Origin: DAIDKA01 sp049792815 | GTDB taxonomy: Bacteria > Pseudomonadota > Gammaproteobacteria > Steroidobacterales > Steroidobacteraceae | NCBI GenBank assembly: GCA_049792815.1 | Contig: JBARBG010000128.1 | Location: 1 to 27,225, forward strand | Reading direction: 5' to 3' | Length of the DNA stretch: 27,225 nt | Part shown: one piece after another, positions 22,035 through 27,225 of the stretch | Layout of the letters: the number at the start of each line of letters is the position of its first letter | Position numbering within the stretch: position 1 is the stretch's first letter | Translations under genes and position numbers: made by a program | Notes under the pieces: generated by a model | Seen by the model: the letters and a program-made list of their open reading frames with translations, nothing else | Told to the model about the DNA's origin: nothing | Database searches by the model: none

Positions 22035-25000
22035 CTTCGTGGACCGGAGCTGGTGGCCGGTCGGCGCAGCAATGGCTTCAGCGGCGCGATCGCAGGTGTG
22101 ATGGTCCAGGTGAGGGTGTTGTGGCAGGTGCCGCAGTCGGCGTTGGTCACCGGGTGCTGCACCTGCTTGCCGGTGGCGAGGCTGCCGTTGTGGCAGGTTG
22201 CGCAGGCCGCCGTCACGTCGAGGTGGCTGAACGTCACGGGCAGCCAGGCGATGGTGCCGTGGCAGCTGCCGCAGTCGGCATGCGTGGCAATGTGCTGGGC
22301 CGGCAGGCCGGCTGCGGTCACCGCATTGTGACAGCTGCTGCAGCGGGCCATGATACCGCGGTGATCAAAACGCGCTGGCAACCAGGCAAGCGTTGTGTGG
22401 CAGTCCTGGCACTGCGCCGTCGTGCGGATATGGCCGGGACCCTTGCCGGTGGCCAGTACGCCGTTGTGGCAAGCGGCGCAGTTGCCGGTCACGCCCGCGT
22501 GTGACAGCGGCTGCCGGCGCCCTGGTTGCGCGAAGCCGGTGGCCAGCGTGCTGGCTTGGCCCGTGTTGGACGCGACCACTACGGTGGTCACAGCACTCTT
22601 CGAGCTTGCCTTCGCGGTCACACTGTGCACCAGCGCGCCCCCGTTCCAGTTGTTGGTGTTGTGGCAGCTGCTGCAGTCCGAAGTAAGCTTGCTTCCAGAG
22701 TTGTGATCGCTCGGCCGCGTGGTCAAACCGGTGACACCATAGAAGCTCAATGCCGGGGTGACCTTGTTGTGGCAGGCGTCGCAGGTCTTGCCGATGACTG
22801 CGAACATCGAGGTGTGTTTCGCTGAGGTCATGGTGGTGCCGCTGAAGGAGGTGAACACCGCGTTCGAATGGCAGTCCTCGCAGGGGGTAGTGCTGGTAGG
22901 GATGTGCACCGGCGACAGCACCGCGTCCTTGGGCGTGTAATTGTTGTAGAACACCGGCGGCGTCGCATTCGGCGCCCCGTGACAGGTGATGCAGCCGCTG
23001 GTGATGCTGGTATGCAGTACTGCATTGGCCGCCAGGGTGGTGGTGGAATAGTCCGCGGGCGCCGTGGTGTGGCAGACGGTGCAGGCCTGATTTCCAGGGT
23101 TGGGCATGTGCCCTGCGGGCAGGGCCGTGGAGTTCCAGTTGGCCGTGGTATGGCAGATGCTGCAGTCATTCGGCGCCACCATCTGGCCCGCGTTGTGGTC
23201 AGTCGGGCGGCCCTGCAGCGCAGGGCTCGCCGCACCCATGTAGAAGCTGAGCCCGGCCTCATGGCAGGTATCGCAGGTGGTGCCCACGAACGCATGGCTC
23301 GCCTGGCTCATGTTCATCGGCCCAAAGCTGCCCACGGCGTAGCTGGTGGAACTGTGGCAGGAGCCACAGCTGGTGCCGGCCAGATACGGGATGTGCGCCG
23401 GCGTCAGCACCGCATCCTTGGGAGTGAAGTTGTTGTACCAGGTGAGCGCCGTCGTACCCCCGTGGCACTGGGCACACTCAGCGCTGGTTATGCCGGTGTG
23501 CAGCACTGAATTCGCGGCCAGCGTCGCGGTCGAGTAATCCGCCGGCGCGGTGGTGTGGCACAGGCTGCACGCCTGGTTGGACGGATTGGGCATGTGGCCC
23601 GCCGGCAGCGCCGTGCTGTTCCAATTGGCCGTCGTGTGGCAGATGCTGCAGTCATTCGGCGCCACCATCTGCCCGGTGGTGTGATCGGCCGGCCGCCCCT
23701 GCAGGCCCGGGCTCGCTGCCCCCATGTAGAAGCTGAGACCGGCCTCATGGCAACCATTGCAGGTGCTCCCAAGTCCCGAATGCGTCGCCTGTGTCATGTT
23801 CATGGGGCCAAAGGTGCCGGTCGCATAGGTGCTGGTCACATGGCAGTTGCTGCAATCGGTGCCGGTGAAAGCCGGGATGTGGGCCGGGGACAACACCGCT
23901 GACTTCGGGTTGTCGTTATTGTTGTAGAACGTCAGTGCGGCGGTCCCACCGTGACATTGGGCGCAGCCGGTAGCGATGCCGGTATGCAGCACGGCATTGC
24001 TCGCCAGCGTGGCGTAACTGGCGGTGGTGCCATTGATGGCAATGTGGCACACGGCGCAGGCCTGATTGCCGGGATTGGGCATGTGACCGGCCGGTAGTGC
24101 GGTGGTGTTCCAATCCGTCGTCTCGTGGCAGGCTGAGCAGTCGCCGGTCACCTGCTGCGGGATGCCACTGGAGAGGTGATCGGCCGGCCGCCCCTGCAAT
24201 GCCGGGGTCGAGGCGCCCATGTAGAAGCTCAGACCCGCCTCGTGACAGGTGTCGCAGGTGGTGGCGACGAAGGCATGCTTGGCGGCACTCATGGCGGTGG
24301 GACCGAAGCCGCCGACGACATAGTTGGTCGCATGGCAGGCACCGCAGTCAGTGCCGGAGAGGAACGGGATGTGTGACGGCGTCAGCACATCCGACAACGG
24401 GTTGTCATTGTTGTTGTAGAAGCTCAGTGCCGTGCCGGCGCCGTGGCACTGGGCGCAGCCAGAGCTGATGCCGGTGTGCAGCACCGCAACGCTCGCCAGG
24501 GTCGCATAGCTGGCGGCGGTGCTGCCGATGGCAATGTGGCACACGGCGCAGGCCTGGTTGCCCGGATTGGGCATGTGACCGGGCGGCAGGATATTGGTAT
24601 TCCAGTCCGTCGTCTCGTGGCAGGCTGAGCAGTCGCCGGTCGCCTGCTGCGGGGTACCACCAGAGAGGTGATCGGCTGGCCGCCCCTGCAATGACGGGGT
24701 CGATGCGCCCATGTAGAAGCTCAGACCCGCCTCGTGACAGGTGTCGCAGGAAGTGGCGACGAAGGCATGCTTGGCGGCACTCATGGCGGTGGGACCGAAA
24801 CCGCCGGTGACGTAGTTGGCGGTATGGCACGCGCCACAGTCCGTACCGGACAGGTAAGGAATGTGTGATGGCGTGAGCACCGCGTCGACGGGTGTGTAGT
24901 TGTTGAACCAGGTCAGTGCCGTGATACCGCCGTGGCACAACCCGCAATTGCTGGTGATGCCGGTATGCAAAGTGGCAATGGGCGCCAGTGTCGCCGGCGT

Positions 25001-26467
25001 GTAATCGTTCGGTGCCGAGGCATGGCATTGGCCACAGCTGAGATTGCTCGGATTGGGAAGGTGCCCGCTCGGCAGCTGGGTGCTCGTCCAGTCCGTAGTC
25101 TCGTGGCAGACCGAACAATCGCTGCTCACCATGCGGGTATCGGTGCTCGCCAGGTGATCGGCGGGTCGCAGCTGCAGCGGCGCGCCACCGCCCACGTAGA
25201 AGCTCCTGCCGGCTTCATGACAGGTGTCGCAGGCGCCTGAGACGAAGGCGTGCTTCGCGGCGGACATGGCCGTTGCCGGCCCAAAGCCACCGGCCTGATA
25301 GGCTGCACCGTGACAGGCGCTGCAGTCGGTCCCCGCCAGAACCGGAATATGCGGCGGCGCCAGTGGTGTGAGATGAGTCGGCGACACTCCCGACATCGAC
25401 ATGGGTATGTATGGGGCCGGTAGCCCGGCAAAGGTCTGGCCGGCATGGCACATGAGGCAGTTGGTCACCGACAGGCCCGCATGCAGCGTCGGAATGCTGG
25501 CAACGAGTACCGCCCAGGTCTCGGCGCTCGGCACATTGCCATGGCAGATGCCGCAGTCCACCAGCGAGGGAATCGGCGGCACGTGATTGGTAGGCTGGCC
25601 CGACACGAAGCCGGTGGAGATCTTCACCGAACCGCTGTGACAGGTCTGGCAGGTCTGCACCGTCATCTGCGTGTGATCGAAGATCGAGGGCACCCAGCTG
25701 GGCGTCGCGGTGCCGATGCCGGTGGTGTGGCAGTTCTCGCACAGATTGCTGGTCGGCATGTGCGTACCCTGCTTGCCTACTGCCTGAACGCCGTTGTGAC
25801 AGTTGGAGCAGCCGCTCTTGATACCGGTATGGTCGAAAATGGCGCTCGCCCAGGTGCTGGTGAGGTGGCAGTCGCCGCACTCGAGACTGGTGGTGATGTG
25901 GCTGGGGTTCTTTCCCGCGGCCTGCACGCCGTTGTGGCAGATGATGCAGAAGCCGGCTGCCGCCAACGGGATCTGGCTGTGATCGACGGTGGTGGGCGGA
26001 TTCCAGCTGACGACACTGTGGCAACTGGCACAGTTCTGGCTCGTGGCCGGATGGGTGGGCTCTTCGCCCTGGGCCGTGGTGCCGTTGTGGCAGCTGACGC
26101 AGGACCCCAGTACCTCGGCGTGATCGAAGTGCACCTGCGGACGAAAGGAATTGGTGTCATGGCAGGCGGCGCAGTTGTTCGAACTGGCAATGTGACTGGG
26201 GGGCTTCGGCGTGGCATTGAACTGCGAGCCGCTGGTATGACAGGTGAGGCAATCGCGCGGCGTACCTTTGAAGACGGCATTGAGGTGACAGGACTCGCAC
26301 GGCAGGTCGCGATGCACTCCGTCGAGCTCGAAACCGGTGGTCAGGTGATCGAAGGACACGGTAATGGGCGGCGCGCTACCCGCCGCCAACAGCGGCGGCG
26401 CCATCGGCACGGCCAACGCCAGCAGCACCGTGGCGATCCAAGCTCTCCTGTGGCGCGATATCATCAT
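22031..26467 (-). CDS. Giant multiheme c-type cytochrome (46 CXXCH motifs)
   Basis: This encodes 1478 residues with a signal peptide (1-29, ending LLAA). I count 46 CXXCH haem-binding motifs. The first 12 form a c3-like repeat region (CSNCHNGVQAVGKQGTHMPT-type, FDH spacing). Haems 13-37 form five tandem pentaheme units of 162-164 residues, followed by a shortened three-haem unit (38-40). After a Ser/Thr/Ala-rich linker (KASSKSAVTTVVVASNTGQA) the last six haems return to the c3-like type. Extra His occur at about one per haem. The gene starts 6 bp after the stop of another multiheme gene and overlaps the barrel gene, so it is in one operon with them. The protein should be periplasmic or exported. 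No axial Met-type pattern is apparent and no catalytic domain is recognised, so long-range electron conduction is favoured over catalysis. Confidence 0.92.
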   Translation of the reverse strand: MMISRHRRAWIATVLLALAVPMAPPLLAAGSAPPITVSFDHLTTGFELDGVHRDLPCESCHLNAVFKGTPRDCLTCHTSGSQFNATPKPPSHIASSNNCAACHDTNSFRPQVHFDHAEVLGSCVSCHNGTTAQGEEPTHPATSQNCASCHSVVSWNPPTTVDHSQIPLAAAGFCIICHNGVQAAGKNPSHITTSLECGDCHLTSTWASAIFDHTGIKSGCSNCHNGVQAVGKQGTHMPTSNLCENCHTTGIGTATPSWVPSIFDHTQMTVQTCQTCHSGSVKISTGFVSGQPTNHVPPIPSLVDCGICHGNVPSAETWAVLVASIPTLHAGLSVTNCLMCHAGQTFAGLPAPYIPMSMSGVSPTHLTPLAPPHIPVLAGTDCSACHGAAYQAGGFGPATAMSAAKHAFVSGACDTCHEAGRSFYVGGGAPLQLRPADHLASTDTRMVSSDCSVCHETTDWTSTQLPSGHLPNPSNLSCGQCHASAPNDYTPATLAPIATLHTGITSNCGLCHGGITALTWFNNYTPVDAVLTPSHIPYLSGTDCGACHTANYVTGGFGPTAMSAAKHAFVATSCDTCHEAGLSFYMGASTPSLQGRPADHLSGGTPQQATGDCSACHETTDWNTNILPPGHMPNPGNQACAVCHIAIGSTAASYATLASVAVLHTGISSGCAQCHGAGTALSFYNNNDNPLSDVLTPSHIPFLSGTDCGACHATNYVVGGFGPTAMSAAKHAFVATTCDTCHEAGLSFYMGASTPALQGRPADHLSSGIPQQVTGDCSACHETTDWNTTALPAGHMPNPGNQACAVCHIAINGTTASYATLASNAVLHTGIATGCAQCHGGTAALTFYNNNDNPKSAVLSPAHIPAFTGTDCSNCHVTSTYATGTFGPMNMTQATHSGLGSTCNGCHEAGLSFYMGAASPGLQGRPADHTTGQMVAPNDCSICHTTANWNSTALPAGHMPNPSNQACSLCHTTAPADYSTATLAANSVLHTGITSAECAQCHGGTTALTWYNNFTPKDAVLTPAHIPYLAGTSCGSCHSSTSYAVGSFGPMNMSQASHAFVGTTCDTCHEAGLSFYMGAASPALQGRPTDHNAGQMVAPNDCSICHTTANWNSTALPAGHMPNPGNQACTVCHTTAPADYSTTTLAANAVLHTSITSGCITCHGAPNATPPVFYNNYTPKDAVLSPVHIPTSTTPCEDCHSNAVFTSFSGTTMTSAKHTSMFAVIGKTCDACHNKVTPALSFYGVTGLTTRPSDHNSGSKLTSDCSSCHNTNNWNGGALVHSVTAKASSKSAVTTVVVASNTGQASTLATGFAQPGRRQPLSHAGVTGNCAACHNGVLATGKGPGHIRTTAQCQDCHTTLAWLPARFDHRGIMARCSSCHNAVTAAGLPAQHIATHADCGSCHGTIAWLPVTFSHLDVTAACATCHNGSLATGKQVQHPVTNADCGTCHNTLTWTITPAIAPLKPLLRRPATSSGPRR
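22882..25324 (-). repeat. Five tandem pentaheme coding repeats (486-492 bp)
   Basis: Equivalent first haems of successive units end at 25324, 24838, 24346, 23854, 23368 and 22882, so periods are 486, 492, 492, 486 and 486 bp. Each unit reads CxxCH, AAKHAFV..CDTCHEAG, RPADH..CSxCH, PxGHMPNPxNQACxxCH, VLHTxI..CxxCH, then xPxHIP. Units 2 and 3 are almost identical over long stretches (for example 24191-24310 against 24682-24801), indicating recent duplication or conversion. Confidence 0.92.
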
Positions 26468-26473
26468 CTGCGC

Positions 26474-27225
26474 CTACTGGATCCGCGCGCCCTTCCACGA
26501 GTCGGTCGAATGGCAGCGCTCGCAGTGCAGCCCGTACTGACCGAGGTGCCGATCATCCTTCTGGTGACACGCGCCGCACAGCTGCGACATCTTGACCGTA
26601 CCCGGCGGATCGCGATGGCAGGCAGCGCATTGCAGCTTGGCGTGCGCCCCGAGGAGCGCGAAATGCGCTTGCTTGGCGTGATCAAAGCTCCATAGCGCCC
26701 AGCCGTTGGCCGAGTGGCAGCTTTCGCACTTGCTGCCCAGTCCGCCGCGGTGCACGTCATCGTGCGTATGGCACGACACGCAGCTGCTGTCTGCTGCGCT
26801 GAAAGCGAGCGTCGCGTGGCACTGCGCACAGCTGATCAGGCGATGCAGACCGAGCAGCGGGAAACTGGTCACATCGTGATCAAATTGCAGGTCGGCCCGC
26901 CAGCTGCTCTGTCCATGACAGGCATCGCAGCCGCCTTTGAGCCGGGCGCCATGGGGGTCCTCGCTTTGATGGCAGTCGGCGCATGTCAGGCCCAGCTTCT
27001 GGGTCGCGACAGCGGCGGTATGGCAGGTGTCGCAGGTGATGCGGGCGTGTGCGCCCACCAACGCGAACTGATGGCGGCCGGCATGATCGTAATTGGCGAC
27101 CTGCCAGTGGCTGTTGTCGTGGCAGTCCTCGCACTTGCTGCCAAAACGCGTCGCATGTGCATCCTCGGCACGGTGGCAGCCCGCGCAATCCTTCGGAATC
27201 TTCTCCTTGTAGTTGCCGCTGCGGT
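26474..27225 (-). CDS. Multiheme c-type cytochrome, C-terminal part (runs off right edge)
   Basis: The minus strand is open from the window edge to a TAG at 26474-26476, giving 249 visible residues. The frame has a TTG at 27059-27061, but CXXCH motifs continue upstream of it (CAGCH, CEDCH), so the true start lies beyond the window. Eleven CXXCH motifs are visible. They follow a repeating pattern DxHxxxxGxxCxxCHxxxxW, FDHxxxxFxLLGxHxxxxCxxCH, about 60 residues per three haems, with spare His in FDH and GxH as likely axial ligands. It is immediately upstream of the 46-haem gene (6-bp gap), so the two are co-transcribed. No signal peptide can be judged. Confidence 0.88.
   Translation of the reverse strand, partial: RSGNYKEKIPKDCAGCHRAEDAHATRFGSKCEDCHDNSHWQVANYDHAGRHQFALVGAHARITCDTCHTAAVATQKLGLTCADCHQSEDPHGARLKGGCDACHGQSSWRADLQFDHDVTSFPLLGLHRLISCAQCHATLAFSAADSSCVSCHTHDDVHRGGLGSKCESCHSANGWALWSFDHAKQAHFALLGAHAKLQCAACHRDPPGTVKMSQLCGACHQKDDRHLGQYGLHCERCHSTDSWKGARIQ

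Overview
The window looks like chromosomal DNA of a GC-rich, Gram-negative bacterium. Protein flavour suggests a soil or sediment gammaproteobacterium related to Steroidobacteraceae, Nevskiales or Xanthomonadales: a TIGR02999-type ECF sigma factor translationally coupled to a TPR Ser/Thr kinase, a DUF6152-type protein, a Ser-linker lipoprotein and periplasmic/outer-membrane multiheme cytochromes. The taxonomic placement is inference. No tRNA, rRNA or CRISPR array was seen.

Positions 1-7700 form a gene-poor mosaic with marks of mobile DNA. It holds the start of a membrane protein running off the left edge (minus strand), a ChaN/TraB-like secreted protein, a small lipoprotein, an IS1182-type element with a frameshifted transposase, a small secreted protein, the C-terminal stub of a PIN-domain toxin, and a DUF6152 protein. 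Two degenerate copies of the 5' end of dusA (a known integration target for islands and prophages) lie in the same orientation about 6.9 kb apart (559-687 and 7462-7540), and the left one is surrounded by TGTCACC-type repeats. Two attC-like palindromes (4895-4979 and 5821-5911) suggest integron cassette material. A shared 11-bp-period motif precedes both small secreted-protein genes.

Positions 7762-13464 are co-directional: ECF sigma factor and Ser/Thr kinase (ATGA overlap), then a GT-C-like membrane protein and an isoprenylcysteine-methyltransferase-like membrane protein (ATGA overlap). Positions 13720-16254 encode a lipoprotein with a choice-of-anchor-U-like domain, an 89-residue poly-Ser/Gly linker and a large beta-rich C-terminus. 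It converges on an MFS transporter (16251-17555, minus). A divergent XRE regulator/nucleotidyltransferase pair with a perfect palindromic operator follows, then a TlpA-like thioredoxin.

Positions 18980-27225 (minus strand) are the most striking part. They form a tight operon of a multiheme cytochrome (11 CXXCH visible, 5' end outside the window), a 1478-residue cytochrome with 46 CXXCH motifs, an AMIN-like/SPOR/TPR protein ending in an outer-membrane beta-barrel, and a lipoprotein. The giant cytochrome contains five tandem pentaheme units of 162-164 residues, each with five extra conserved His, as expected for bis-His haem ligation. The set reads as a candidate porin-cytochrome or cytochrome-wire system moving electrons across or beyond the outer membrane. 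The function is inferred from architecture only.
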